The notes: generated by a model not told the origin, from the sequence alone. DNA of 64,000 nucleotides from Macquaria australasica (GCA_005408345.1 SEMN01000351.1:124001-188000); one strand, 5' to 3'; counted from the stretch's first letter, positions 1 to 13,603 are shown. Numbers and translations are program-made.

Positions 1-2642
1 AGCGTTGGTCTCAACTAAACGTGCAAATAAACTAAAAAGCAATTTGACTAGACAGAAAAAGTGGAGAAAAAGTAGTGGAAATATATTCAAAACAATCAAA
101 AGTGAAGTGAAGATAACATTCTTAAAACACAGTGGGGAGATCTTGAGTCTAATCCAGCAGATGCATTTAACTCTCTTTTTCATAAACTGTCAACTCCCAC
201 AAGGCTTCATTCGCTGCCTGCCATTGTTAAAAATATTTTCCCACCTTGATAGTTTAATGTATTTCCAGCCTGTTCGAGCCTGACATTAGCGAGGGACAGG
301 CGTCAACAGCTCTTCTTTCCCTATCTTTGAAAAAATGATCCTCGTTTAGATTCAGCGAGTCTGTCTTCCAAAGGATGCCTCTAATTGGGGGAGAAAAGGC
401 TTCTTTCTGACGGCGCTGGAGATTTCAAATAAAGCCCATTTGCCAATGTAAGGAGTCATTAAACATGTCATTAAATTCAGCTTCTTTGATATAAGTAGAT
501 CCCATTCCCATCCCATCTTTGGAAAGGATGATGGAATTTAAACTGGTCTTATGGCAGAGACAGTCTCATGCCTGACCTGCCACACACACATAACTTGACA
601 CACTCTGTACATACACAATATGTGGGTGTATATTGTGTGCTCAAAGGAAGCCTCTTAAAGTCTATCATTTTCATACAGGTGGGCACCAAATCATCCCATT
701 ACCAAAGGAGGAGAGTATGACATTCAGCCACCAAAAGACGAGTCCTTGATGTTCTCAGACTGGTCACGCTCCTCTGTCTGACTTGCACTTCTTTGTTTCA
801 CTGTTGCAGTTGATTTTTTTTTTTTTTTTTTACTCAGCGGTCTGATTTGGCCTGCAGCAAGCGGCTGGTAAGTCCCAGTGGAGATGTCGGCCTAAACAGC
901 CGGGTCTGAAGTGATTATGTGAGTGCAGTGTGAGAGATTCCTTTAGGGCCTGTGGGAAGCCTGCACATTCTTTGTTGACAGTAGCAATGAGAGAGAGTGT
1001 GAGGCAGAGAAAGGTAGAATGAAGGGAGATGATCTAAATAGACAGAAAATTGCTGGAGTCTGGGAGATTGAAGGTACGTGCAGATATAAAATCCCTTTTT
1101 GCAGTGAGCTATTAGGTTGTCCTTTATTTGTTCATCCACATATCCAATTATGAGCTTCGCATTCATGTAACTGCCAGTAACATCTTATAACACTGTCAAA
1201 TTGAATTCAGGTAACCTCCCCATATGTCTCTTATAACACTGTCATGCTGTGTTTGTGCAGCCTCCTTATGTAACTTATTAAACTGTGAATGTGATTTCAG
1301 AGTTAGACAGAAGATAATCTGTTCTTCTGTTATTTTCCTCTGCACATTTTCACTTTGAGATCTTCAAAATCTCACTGTGCCTTGTGCAAACATCACAACC
1401 AGTAATTAAGCACCAAGAAACCTTCCTATGGCTCAATTAATTATTCACAGTCATATCATCTGACATTGTCTTCATAAGTACAGCCAAGCAATCAAATGTT
1501 CCTTTTTTCTTCACTGCCAATGGCCTGTTTACTGTAAAAGCATGTCCTTCAAGCATCTCCTTCTCACAATCGAGGAGCTAAGCCGTAGAAAAGCGAGCTG
1601 TCGTTTATCGCTGCCTCGCAGACAAATCCACTCTAAATGGCCGGTGATTTTCACTCATTGGCCCAATAATCCATTTGAGAATTAACTCAGGGACTCAGAC
1701 ACATTGTTGAGGTTTCTTCTTCTTTTTTTTTTGGGCTTCTTTTGAACAGATTCCTCTGTATACCCTCTTCAACTTGAAGGGGACTTGTTTAAACAACACA
1801 GAAAATGTAAATTAATGCACACACTGTACACAGGCATTTCAAATCTGTGCAGCGCCGGAACGTCCTTGTTGAGAGGGAGACCTGAGTCACAGATGGATGG
1901 ATCTGCTTCCAGTTGTTTCTCCTCATTTAATCCCTTTCTCTGCCCTTGCCTTCTCATGGATCCATTCTGATTGAAGACTTGGATCAGGCCACACCAACAT
2001 TCGACGTCTCTTTTTTTGTTTCTCTCCATGTCTTCTTCCGCCACCTTGCTCCTTTACCCTGATGCCTTCACTGTCCACCCCTCCTGCTTGCTGTCCCTCC
2101 TCCCATAGTGCACTGTGGTAATTGAGTGAGAGCTGTGGCCCTGGAGTCCTTGTGTAATCCACACTTTATAAGCACTCTAATTGAAGTGCAAATTCAATAC
2201 TCCCTCATCAGCCTTTTACTGGCTGTGCTTTTGCCTGCACCCCTTAGGTAATTACAAGCAGACTGCCAGTTCAATCATTTTGCAGAAAATAATGTAACAA
2301 AAACATAGCAGCATACACCAAATCACTTTACTGTGGCTGTGAAGAGAGAGTCATAGCCGTTTACTGGAGGTGAAACACTGGAAGAGACAAAAACACCTCC
2401 CTCCGTGTCGTTAGGAAGGTAACAGACAAAAACCTGTGTGATGAAGAAATTTAGAGGACCTACTCTACGCTCACATTTCCCTCCTCTTGTATTGGTTTGC
2501 CTGTAGACACATGCACACGTGGATTTGGGCACAAAAGCGAGCATGCGCATGTAGATACTCGCACACACAAAATTTCCTGTTTCGTGTAGTTGTAGCTATA
2601 GGCACACACATGCATTCAAACATACATAAAGGCAAGTGAAGT

Positions 2643-2643
<1 letters not shown>

Positions 2644-2740
<97 letters not shown>

Positions 2741-2747
2741 TGTGTGT
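2644..2747. repeat. (CA)n microsatellite ending in (TG)n
   Basis: About 95 bases of nearly pure CA dinucleotide, interrupted once by CG near 2694, run straight into TGTGTGTGT at 2739-2747. The CA-to-TG switch makes a small palindromic junction. The long valine-cysteine frame on the minus strand across this site is an artefact of the repeat. Confidence 0.95.
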
Positions 2748-4878
2748 CTATGTGTGGGAGTGCAGTTTGCAGCTTTAATTAAACTTCCTCTATTTTCTCT
2801 CAGCTTGTCCCCATAGGGCCCTGTCTTCTTCCCAACCACATGCTTATTTATTTATAATTGCATTAAACTCCAGAGCTGAGCCACGGCTGAACATGGTGCC
2901 AGACCTGTGGAGTAAGCTGGGATTGTCACACAGTAATACAATTTCATGTACTGAAACATCCCACCAGCTGTGAAAATTCCACATTAGGAATCATGTAGGG
3001 ATGCATTGTACATTAAACAACAACAAGCTGAAAAAAAAATCATTCCCAATACCAGAGTAGCAATACAGAGTGTCAACACAGATGTAGGGAACATGGACTG
3101 TTTCACACAACAAAGGAACAAATTCCACCCGTGAAAAGATCTTATGAATGTCATCCCTGCAGCATTGTGTTCCCCGAGAGATCAAACAAGAAAACAATCC
3201 AGGTGTCACAACAACTTTTCTCTTCTTCCCTTTATTCAATTGCCAGATTCCTCTTCATTTTTTGTTTATCCTCCTAATTTGCTTTGCCTTAAACTAAATA
3301 TCCCACCTGACAACCTTTTGGATGAGCATCACAGCAAATTCGCCGTGCATCCCAAGTGCTTTTGTTGAAGTTGGATGAATGTGATTTAAATCTCCAAAAG
3401 AGAAAATCATATTACGATATTCTTATAACATTGCGAAATTCCCAAGATACCCTACATGGGTAGCTTCCTACATGTGGCGACTTAATATCTGCAACAGCCC
3501 ACTTACATCCACAACATAAACAAGCCTGCACACCATTCTCTTCATAGCCAGTTTAAAGGCTGGCATCAAGATCATAATCATATTATAGCCCATCTTTTCA
3601 TGTCGTATCATCAAACCAGTGAAGCTGCAAATCTTTACAAAGACACTGCACTATAATTTATATTTTGCATTATTCTCAGTACGTTTTTTAATTGCTTGTT
3701 GCATTATCTCCTGCATCCTCCTCTTGCTTGCATATATATCCTGATATGATGACTCACTTTCCTGAGGGCAATAACGCACAAAAACCACATGTATGGCAAA
3801 GTTCCTGCATTTACACTTATATTGACCATAATTCTGGGAATAAAGTGAAGCAATTACGTGTTACAAACAAATACAATCTATCTCTGTGTGCTTGAAGATG
3901 TATTATAAATCACCAAGCACCCAGCTCCAAAAGGAAAATGGACACAGCATGCTGCAATAAAGACAGACTTATTTTTACTTTTAGATAAGTCTTCAGCGTT
4001 GATGTCTGGCTACATTTTGTCCTCCATATAATAAGAAATAGAACAGTTTACACATCTTAATGTGCACATAGTTTCAACATCAGGATCATTCAAGGTTCAT
4101 GATAAAGAAGTATTATAATCATGGAATTGTTTGTTCTTTCAGAGTGAAACAAATATAGATAGTGTTTATTGTCCAAGGAGAGAAATTAGTTTTTACAGCC
4201 TGCACGTTTGTGTCTCCCATTAAAAACACACATATATACACAAACCCTATGTCAACATATAGCTAACAGATGGTCATATCAATACATATACATTAATGCT
4301 TCTATGTGTACTGTATCACCACATATATTTGTATACACATGTACCACTAATACCCACATCCATGCATAGAGTTATGCAGGGTTGTTATGGAAAAAGGGAC
4401 AAACCTCCAGCCAAAGTGAACCCTCCTCCATTTTAAAGTCCTGCATCTGTGGCCTGACAAAAGTAATGTAAAAAGTGTTTTGAGGGGGGGATCAGTGTCA
4501 TTTGCTATGGTGGGTTGCTCTGCTGTTGAGGTCTGAGAGGTCAGGTGTAGGGAGCTTAATGATTTTAGAGGTGGGCAACAGAGAGTGTCCTGGGTTTACA
4601 GATGACATGGAGTCTGGCAGCGTTTATGGATATCTGTGGTGTATTGGTCAAAATTGAGTTTATTGATGAGTCCAGTATAGTGTGTTTGGTGCGCCAATGA
4701 CCAGTTCTTTTGTTTAAACATATGAGAAACATTTGAGTCAAATACTGTCTTTTCATTAGTCTACTAACTCTGGGAAGCACTTTGTTTTCTAAATTTCAGA
4801 AAACTGAACAATTAATTTTGCATGTACATGACATTCATGCACACTTTAGCAGCTTTAGTGTAAAGTACACAGTGTATA

Positions 4879-5081
4879 GTCAAGTCAAGTCAAGTAAATT
4901 TTATTTATATAGCCCAATATCACAAATTACAATTTGCCTCAAGGGGCTTTACAATCTGTACAGCACATGACACACTCCATCCTCAGACACTTGATTCAGA
5001 TAAGGAAAAAACTCCCCCCAAAAAAACCCTTGAACAGGGAAAAATGGAAGAAACCCCAGGAAGAGCAACAGAGGAGTGATC
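4879..5081 (+). repeat. dispersed percomorph repeat
   Basis: The block begins with a GTCAA tandem, then reads TTTTATTTATATAGCCCAAT, CTCAAGGGGCTTTACAATCT, and ends near GGAAGAAACCCCAGGAAGAG. I recognise this order of phrases as a very common interspersed repeat of perch-like fishes. I cannot name its superfamily from sequence alone. It supports a percomorph source for the window. Confidence 0.75.
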
Positions 5082-5454
5082 TATAGCTTACTAACTTCTA
5101 TTTTCTGTATATATTTTTTCTACTCATCCTTTGTTTAACTACCTCTTTGGCAGTGGTTAAATGTAACTGGTGCATGTCCTCTGACAGGGGCCATTCTGCT
5201 GCATAATTAGTACTTTTGCATCTGATACTTTAAGTACAGTTTTCTAATAACACTTACCTACTTTTAGACTTAGAGAAAGGATCTGAATACTCTCTGGTCT
5301 ATTTCTTACTGGAGATCAGTACATTTTTATTTTAGCGTATCTTAATTAACTTTAATAAGAGTAAATTAATCTTAACTAATCACAGTTTGGACACCACTAG
5401 TCTCAAGGGTAAAATGGCAGGTATTTAAAGTAAGCAATGTACTTTTTTTCCCCC

Positions 5455-5960
5455 ATTGACCAAAACCAAAACAATCCCAGCATGGCCAGCCGCTCAGCCG
5501 TCTGTACACGTCACAGTCTAACCCGGAAGCGCAGTGACAGCTCCTCTCAAAAACCCTTCATCCCTGTCGTTGAACAGCGAAACAAAGGTGAGTTTTAAAG
5601 CTGTAAAATCGGTTCTTCCTCCACGTGTCGCTTTTATCTTGTCCTGTTTCCCCCGTGTAACGTTCGTTTGAAGTTCGGGCTGGATTTAAGGCTGGAAGCA
5701 CTTTTACCACGGCTTAAATATTAGCCGCTAGCTGGCTAAAGTTAGCCGTCCAGTAACGGCTCGGGGTCGTTTTCTGTGTCTGTGTCCTACCGAGGTCTGT
5801 TGGCTGGATGTGTTTGTCACAGCAAAACTGGTTTGTGTGAAAATTTCATCGGGGACATGCAAAATAATGAGAACACTATAAGAAAACATGTGATGCCGCA
5901 TCCTCCGGCTCAGGCTGAGCATCCTGCCAAATAGTGACCAGCCCCCCCCCCCCTCCGCTC
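5455..5960 (+). promoter_or_regulatory. candidate spop promoter / CpG-rich segment
   Basis: CpG dinucleotides are clearly denser here than in the flanks, which are CpG-poor and AT-rich. An ETS-type core, CCCGGAAGCG, lies at about 5521-5530 and a CACGTCAC element a little upstream. There is no evident TATA box. The segment directly precedes and surrounds a strong splice donor at 5588, as expected of a housekeeping promoter with a short noncoding first exon. Assignment to spop is inference: it is the only recognised gene downstream on this strand, but 39 kb away. Confidence 0.45.
5480..5587 (+). other. spop: putative noncoding exon 1 of spop (5' end approximate)
   Basis: The right border is seen directly: CAAAG followed by GTGAGT at 5588-5593, a near-consensus donor. 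The left border is a guess, because a transcription start cannot be read from sequence. Vertebrate SPOP genes are known to have noncoding 5' exons and a long 5' intron, which fits. It could instead belong to another transcript starting at the same CpG-rich segment. Confidence 0.4.
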
Positions 5961-8900
5961 GGGTCCTGATTATCCATTGAATTAACCCACAGCTGCTACT
6001 TTTAAAACTTAATTTAGTCAGTTTGAGTGTGCTGAACATATGAAACACACTTACTACTAAGGCTATGAAGAGTTAAACACCATTTTTCACAAAACTAATT
6101 CATAGGGATGCACCTTTTCTCCCCCGACACAGAGTACAGATCCAATAACGCTGCTCTCTTTGCCCCCAAATTTAAAATCTCTATGCTTCACCATGATTGT
6201 TACTGTTTTTATGTAAGGTAACATAATGCCAGGGATTTCTGTGGCAATAAAAACAGAGATTGAATGAATAACTTTTATAATGGCTTATCGGGGCGGTGAA
6301 CAGCATTCAAAACAAATGACCAAATCAATCCACAAAACTTAGTTACACAACAGAGGCAAGTAACAAGACAAAAAGTGCCTCAAACTAGAAAAACAAAATG
6401 ATCAATTCACAAATGAGTCAACTGGGATTTGGTAGAATAAGTCACAAAAATATCAATGTTTCATGGAACAAGTCATTTGAAAGGGCAGATAAAAACTAAT
6501 CTCAATTTGGCAATTGGGTGAACAGTTGAATGCTTGCTTATAAAGTTGTATTTGGCAGTATAAGTCCTGTACTCTGTATTTTTTATGGAGTGCACCTTAA
6601 AAATTCACTTGGTTTGTCCCACAGCGTTTTCTGCTCAGCTGAAATGTATGCATGTGCAGGGAGGTGTGTGGGAGTTCAGAAATGCTCTGAACGGTAGTCT
6701 TGTTTGATTCATAACGGTCTATGGGTGAAAATATTTGAATCTCAAAGATAACTCGTTGGCTGGCTTTGCTTTCTTCTCATGTTACTGTTCCTCATACCGT
6801 CACACAGATTCTTTACATACTGGTAAAGGGGGATTCTTGACGCACAAGTTCATGACTTGTATTGCTGTGAAAGTTTGTGAAAATATTTGACGTTTTATTG
6901 AGCTGCAGCTCCATCTGCAAAATAAAATAGTGTCCTGTTGAGAATTAGCAAAAATAAAAGACTACAGAAAAATACATTAGGCCTTATTCACGGCAGGCAT
7001 TTTGACATGACATAGAGGAAAAAACACAGTAAATAATAATATTAACAAGGATACTTGCACTCCATTTTGCTTTACTAGTTTCAGGGCCATGCATCTATGT
7101 ATGCTGGCTCGCTGACTGACGGACTTAAATAAAGCAGAGCCATTGTTAAAGGTTTTAATTACACCTATGACAAGTCAAAATGTCTGCTTATTATTAAATA
7201 AGAAATACTGTGTGTGCTTATGCATATTTTTCCTAACTAGACATTTTTCTGTGTTGTAGTATATATTTTCCTCTCCAAAATTCAATGTACACGTAGCTGA
7301 TTGTCATGTCATTGTGTGAGCAGCCCCGCCAGCCTTTCTTCTTTCAGCAGACTGAGCTACAGTCCAGTAAATTTTATCTGTTCAAGCCAGGAAATGTTTT
7401 CTCAAAGCCATGAAAAAAAAAGAAAAAGAAAATTCAGCTGCAGCATGTCAAGCATTGCATTTCAATAATTGTTGCTAGAATTTATTAGGCTATTCCATTT
7501 AGTTTTACTCTTGGGGTATTTGGTTTATAAAGAACAAGTGACTTGGTTTTAAAATAGTTGAAACGATTCTCGGTTTTTGGTGGACAACAACAAATAAATT
7601 CTCAAAGTGAGGGAAACACTGTGTGCTCCTTATGAAAAGATCCAGTGGACGTCTGGCAGCTGAGTGTTGGTGGCAAAGCTGCATTGCATTCAGAAGCCCT
7701 GATTGGTTGAATTAATAAACGCAGCGTTTTTTGGAAGGGGAAAACCTATTTGGGTGAAGCACCCAAATAAATTCTATATAAGAGGAACACGGATATGCAT
7801 GTTTTTAACAAGATCAGTTTGGAGGGGACAGGCCACATGCTCAGTTTCATATTGCTGAGCTGTATGCATCAAAAACAGTTATTAGACAGGTGGCCTTTCC
7901 TTAGACTTCCACCTGGCAGCTGGCAGCTAGACACACTTTTTCTTTTGTTTATAGGAGTGTGTGTGTGTGTGTGTGTGGAGTGGAATGAGACCACTTGTCT
8001 TGATTTAGAAGTGCTTTTCTCGCCTGGCTGCTTGTATTCCTCTTAAACACTAGTCAAATCTAAACCCTTACACTGATGTGTGTCGAGCTCTCCCTCCAGT
8101 CGACTGTGTTCGTTCAGCTCGGTGCTGTATATTAAACTATTCAACCACTCTGTCAGATGTTCTTTATACACAAACGCCCAGCTGCCCAGAGCCCCCCCCC
8201 CTTCATATACTACAAGATGCAGCCATTTGGGTTATTTACGGGAGGCGCTTCTCTAACTGCTGGGAATAGGCCAAGAGCCAATCGAAACACACGGTGGAGG
8301 CCAAGCTAATAGAATCTGACAGGAATGGAGTCATAGAGGCCGCTCAGGCATCGTAAAACTGTCGCTGTTTAAGCCCCTAAATTTGTCGCTATTACCTGCT
8401 TGCTTCTCCCTTTACATGGCCAAAGAGTTGTGAGGAAAAGTGTAGCCAGGATCCTGAGTTGGAGCAGGTGTTGTTACTCATATTTTCCTGTTTCAGCAAC
8501 ATCAGACAAGTATGGGTATGCTGGTGTGTACATACTTGCACACATGCTTGTGTACTTTCAGCATCTAACGCAGAAAGTATTGACAGTGAATTGGAGGAAA
8601 GAATGTAAGAATCAATAACATACTGTCCACCATAGTGGTATCAAGTAAACAGTGAAGATTACTTTAGAGTATGGTAAATGTTAGCAAACAAAATGTTTCT
8701 GCACTGCACCACTCCTCAGTTTGACTCTGCTGCACCCAGCTAACCATGTACTGTATTTGTTGACACTCATATTCTTATTCTGTGTGCTTTTGGGGAATTG
8801 CTTTGTTGATGGCGCTGCAGGGGGAAGATGTCAAAGATGTATGAGTCTTTTCTAGGTTGTCACAGTATAAAATGCTACAGCAGTTCGTGCACCAAATGCT

Positions 8901-9340
8901 AGTTAGTGAGGAGAAAGGCAGTCATTGGAAATCGTTCACTCGTCAGAAATCCATTGTTGAATCTCCAAATGAATCGAGTTTGACTGAGGTTTTCTCCTCT
9001 AATGAGCCTGATTAAGAGAATAAATGTAAATTTCCCTAAAATTGGGCTTGTCACTATGTCCAGTCTGTCTCCTGAGCTGTGTCGGTGGATCAATTCCAAA
9101 AAGTGTTGGCCGATGGCACCACAGCCTACAGTTTTCTGTTTCTAGCTTTGTGAGGGACGAGTTCACAAATCAGAACTGATGGAAAAAAAAAAGATGTGCA
9201 ATATTTGTTTTAAGCTTCCACTTTAAGGATCAAATCTTGAATTAGGGTACAGTATATCATATTTGGACTACTCATTTGACTGACATCCCACAAAAAACAT
9301 GAGTAGTTAAGCTGTTGACTTAAGCACTGACAGTGTGTGA

Positions 9341-9849
9341 TGTAAAACCATAGACTGTATATAAAGATGGACGATGCGTCTCCACTTCCTCCCATTGTAC
9401 AAAAAAAGAACCCAAAATATCTCGGATACGGGCGCTGCCATCTTGTGCTCGTGACGTCATTTGGAGCCAGAGTCTGCGCAGTATCGAGGTCCCACCCATA
9501 CACCAGCCTGGACCAATCATGAGCACACCAGAAGTTGTCAATCATGACATCACACCCCCTTTTTATAGCATAAAATAACTAATTAAAACCAAAAGTATGA
9601 GAAAAATGAACATGTGAACACACACCAGCGTGATAACAACTACCTAAAATGACAGAAACCATCTTTGGGAAAAATGTATTTGTGTAATTTGACTTTTCAG
9701 TTTGGCCCATGTCCCATCCGCTAACATGGAGGGGGCGGGGTTTATGACCTATACTGCTGCCAGCCACCAGGGGGCGATGGAGATGTTTTGGCTTCACTTT
9801 TGGAGAGCTGTCATGTCGTCCATTTTTATGTACAGTCTGTGTGTAAAAT
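9341..9849. mobile_element. non-autonomous hAT-like MITE with TIRs and 8-bp target duplication
   Basis: The body is 9349-9841 (493 bp). The left end reads CATAGACTGTATATAAAGAT and the reverse complement of the right end reads CACAGACTGTACATAAAAAT; both are followed by GGAC, giving about 24 bp with three mismatches. The flanks TGTAAAAC (9341-9348) and TGTAAAAT (9842-9849) match at 7 of 8 bases, the target-site duplication length typical of hAT transposases. No transposase frame is present, so mobility would have been supplied in trans. I recognise these termini as widespread in fish genomes. The hAT assignment rests on the duplication length. Confidence 0.8.
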
Positions 9850-11029
9850 ATGAGTTTTAAATGTAGCTAATGTGGGCTGAATACATTCTGAGTACAGAAA
9901 ATATGGAGAAAAGTGATCTGCATTTTGTATAACGGTGTGGTGAGAGTGTTTCAAAGCACAGATTTTCCATCCTCTAATGCTATTTCTGCCTGTGTGCAGG
10001 CCTACAAAGACGTAATTGATATAGGCAGAGGCCCACTCAAAAATGTCTCTGATTGGGCCTTTTATAGATGCAGCGTGAGAAGAAGCTCATTTCTCACATT
10101 GCCGATCGCTTGTGAGGGAAGGCAACAAGTATTGAATTAGTTTGCATGAGAGGAGGGAAATTGAAATATGGATTGGGGTCGCAAATGCCTGCCAGTGCTA
10201 TTGGCTGTTTTGGATATGGAGGATGAAATGTATTTTCTGTGTGTATGTGTGTGTCAGTGTGTGACTGATGTAGACAGTGCCGGCATCGAATGGTTTTTCA
10301 CCTTTCCTATTTTCCAATAACAAGTTGGGAACAGGAGTGACACAGATGAAGTGAATGTTTTAAGAGGAAACGTAATCTTAAAGACAAGCCAAGCCATTCC
10401 TCACTCTAATATGCTGCCTCATCCTCTGCTTCTTCTACATCACTGCTTCCGTCTCGCAGCTAGACACGAGCCAGCTCTCTCTCCATCTGCCATTTAGATG
10501 TATTTAAATCATGCATGCATGCTGAGTTTGGACCTGTGATTTGAACTGGTCAGGTCCCCGGTCTCTGCCGGGCTGCTCCGCACAACTTGTGACCTGGGGA
10601 AGCCATCTGAATATGAATGAATGACAACACGGTGTCACCGCCCAAAAGTCAGATACAATTTTGCTGATATTATCTGGCATTTAAACCTGAAAAATGGTGA
10701 CCCATCCTAATGGTTTGATTACCAGATCCAGCTCTGTCATGGCGGAAATATTGTCTGATTTTGGCAGTGGAAGGCAGTGACAGTAATAAATAATGAAGTG
10801 TTGAGGGCATTCATGAAAACTCCAGTGTGTCCAGGAAATAAAGTCACAAAGCCAGAAACCGGAGTCAATAACAAACAAAATCTAGATTTGGATCCAACAG
10901 AGCTCAATTACTCATACTATACTGTGATTGTGTGACATGAAACGGTTCCTTCAATTTTTGTTTTATTTTTACAGACAATGTGGCCTCCCGAGTTAGTAAT
11001 GTACCATTTGATATTAAAATAAAAATAAT

Positions 11030-11344
11030 GGAGCTGAAGCGATCAGTCAATTAATTTACTTTAGTCTTCAAAAATAATGAAGCGGCAAAAATTTAGCTAA
11101 TTGGTTAATCGTTAATCCAACTTCTCGTGTCAATATTTGCTGTTTTTTTTAGTCTTTAATTAAAATAAATGTAAAAAGTTTGGATTTTGGACCTTTGTTC
11201 GGACAAAAAACACATTTTTGAATATGTTACCTTAGGCTCTTGGGACATTTGTCACTATTTTCTGATATTTCTTTGAACAAATGATTAATGAATTAATCAA
11301 GAAGTAACTGACAGATTATTTAATAATGTTAGTTGCATCTCTAG
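11030..11344 (-). mobile_element. decayed hAT-like repeat, family I, copy 1
   Basis: The minus-strand copy starts with TAGAGATGCAACTAAC and ends near GCTTCAGCTC, a degenerate inverted pair of the GCTGCAACTAA terminus. Inside are the family's features: TTAATCATTTG near one end, and remnants of the 'gtcagaaaatagtgac' and 'ttgtccga' phrases. Both ends are recognisable but no clean target duplication could be assigned. Confidence 0.6.
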
Positions 11345-13273
11345 ATAATAATAACACACTTTAAATTGTATATGTAGCACCTTTCATACAAGAAATGCAG
11401 CTCTAAATGCTTTCAGAGTAATAACTGAGTTAAAAGAGAGCAGTTAATTTAAACAGTGAGAAATTTGAAATGCATCTAAAAAAAATGTAGTAAGTAGCTA
11501 TCGTCTTCACTTTGAGCAGAGAAAAAGCTTCTTTGTTACATTTGAATATTTGACAGATGAAGACATTACTGTAGTTACCCTTATGATTCATGTTACCAAT
11601 GGATGAAACTTCTCTTATAGAAGGACCTTGTCCCAAACCAATTGCAATAAGTCCATGCAAAGCTACTTGTACAGGATTTGAATGGTCTAAAATTATGAAG
11701 TTCTTAGGTAAGGACCACTCCACCCTCCTCACCCCCAACAGAAAACACTCCTGTTTCCTTTGAACGGAGAGTGCGTGTCAATGGTAGGGGGACTGGAAAA
11801 GAGAGAGGACAGGAGGAGGCGGAGGCAGAGTAAGAATCGTTGCTGTGAAATCAATAGTTCATACTGTTCTGAAATTGAAGGGTTTTTTTTTGGTCAGAAA
11901 CCGCGTGTAGAGGTGGAATATGAAATAGCTTTGGTGGAGGCCCCTGATGTAAGCAGCAGTATTGATTTCCAGAGACCTGGTCCAATTATGTTACCGCGGG
12001 TTTTGTCAGTGCCCTTTAAAGGACCAGAGTGACTCTGGTGGGGCACGATTTTGGGCATCGCCTGACTTTGCCTCATCTCTTCTTCCCCGAGTGGTCGGCT
12101 GTTTCTGTGACCAGAGCCACAGAGAAAAAGTCAAGGCAATAGAGTCTGCTGTTTCTACTGTTCCCAGAGTCTCTCCGAGGACACAGCTGCAGGATGGGAG
12201 ATTTCCCCTGTTGGCAGTTCCTGTTAAGAGATTCACTGGCATTACAACATAAAGAGAAAATAATCCTCTCTCTATGTGTTGTACTGTCTGTCCGCAAGTG
12301 TGTCTGTTGGCAAGTGGCTCAGAGAAAAAGAGTCTGACTGAGTGGACTGACAGAATCAGTGTCTGCGTACGAGTGGAGACAGCCTGGCTTTGTACGTCTT
12401 GTATGTGTGGGTGGGTTTTGTTGCTGAACAAGGACGGGGGTTGTATGAATGTCTGTACGGCTGCAACTTGTGTTGAGGTGTATTCACATATATCCCCCAC
12501 AGTTTAGCAGTTATTGTGAACAGCCAGACGTTAGCAGAGAAATTGCAGCTGTTTTAAAGCTTTTATTGCTGGAGGATTTGCAGGGTAAAATGGTCTGTAA
12601 TTCCCATCCTGCGCTCCCACTGTGCTGTCCCTGCTGCTGACGCTGCTTTCATACTGCCCTAGTCTGGCTTCATAAGGAAAAGCGACAGGAGGGTATCAGC
12701 TCCCGGAACAATATAGGACACCCCCCCCCTCCACTCTTGAGATTCAAAAAAAGTTTTCTGGCAATGAAAAGAGGGCTTTGCCTCTCTCTCGCTCTCTCTT
12801 CCCTTTTGCTTCCTCCACAGTCACCATGTGTCCCATCTCTTCTTCCCCTTCCCTCTCCCTCCCTCAACTCTCGTTCACTCTCCAAGTAGCGGGAGTCTCA
12901 TGCAATATGCTGTGTTTCCCCACTTGAGTGTTAATGAGGCAGATGAATATTCATGAAGAGGAGTCTGACATCGCTGTATGGCGATTGTGCAGAGGATGTT
13001 TGTGTGCACAGGCACTGTGGTGGCCACATTTCTGAGGGATCTGTTGTGCAGCGGGGTAGACATCAGGGGACTCTGGGCTCCTCTGCTAATGATGCAGATG
13101 TGCGTCCCTGAGTTTTGTTTTGGTCGGTGATTGTGGATGACCTCTTCCCAAGGCCTCTCCTCTCTCCCTAGTGGCTGCTGGCAGAGCTTAAGTTTAGCCT
13201 CCAGCTGCTGGTGGAGGACAGCCAGATAGTGCAAGACTGAGAAGAGGAGCTACCTCTCAGTCTGCTGCCCACA

Positions 13274-13308
13274 CTCCTCCTCCTCCTCCTCCTCCTCCTC
13301 TTCCTCCC
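13274..13308 (+). repeat. (CTC)n trinucleotide microsatellite
   Basis: About nine tandem CTC units lead into an impure TTCCTCCCCC tail. On the minus strand this produces an arginine-rich frame that should not be taken for a protein. Confidence 0.9.
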
Positions 13309-13602
13309 CCTGCTTCTGGCTTGTGACAAACAGATGCCATGGGCCACCTCTCTGGGGATCATCTCCATCCTTTTATTATACTTCTTCCTCTTTTTTGCTG
13401 CCTCTCTTCATCTTTTCATTTTCATTGTCTCCTGCATTTTCTTTCTTGGAACATATTGCGCTGTGATGTCTGCAGCCGCCAGCGCTACGTTTTGAAGGAC
13501 ATATGAGAAAGCATGCGGCCCGTTTTAGCAGCAAAAGGCTGCGTGGTACGTGCTCGTCAAGTCTCATGTGTTGCCATTTCCTCCTGTGCTCTCAACCCCC
13601 CT

Positions 13603-13603
<1 letters not shown>

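Larger units (their letters stand above)
1..5454. other. upstream noncoding sequence
   Basis: No exon, RNA gene or convincing coding frame was recognised here. It contains a long (CA)n array near 2.7 kb, a dispersed percomorph repeat near 4.9-5.1 kb, and otherwise unremarkable AT-rich sequence. Short open frames are present on both strands but have no recognisable domain and are what chance would give. It probably is the spacer between spop and its unseen upstream neighbour. Confidence 0.5.

Noticed and set aside
2471..2839. 122-codon minus-strand frame with a long Val-Cys run
   Set aside because: It is translation of the (CA)n array. The same applies to Thr-His or Cys-Val frames at the other arrays (13.6, 40.9, 43.0, 54.1 and 62.7 kb).
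12006..12500. 164-codon minus-strand frame
   Set aside because: No recognisable domain or motif, strongly overlapping open frames on both strands, and no supporting splice sites seen.
13168..13368. Arginine-rich minus-strand frame
   Set aside because: The arginine run is the reverse strand of the (CTC)n microsatellite.
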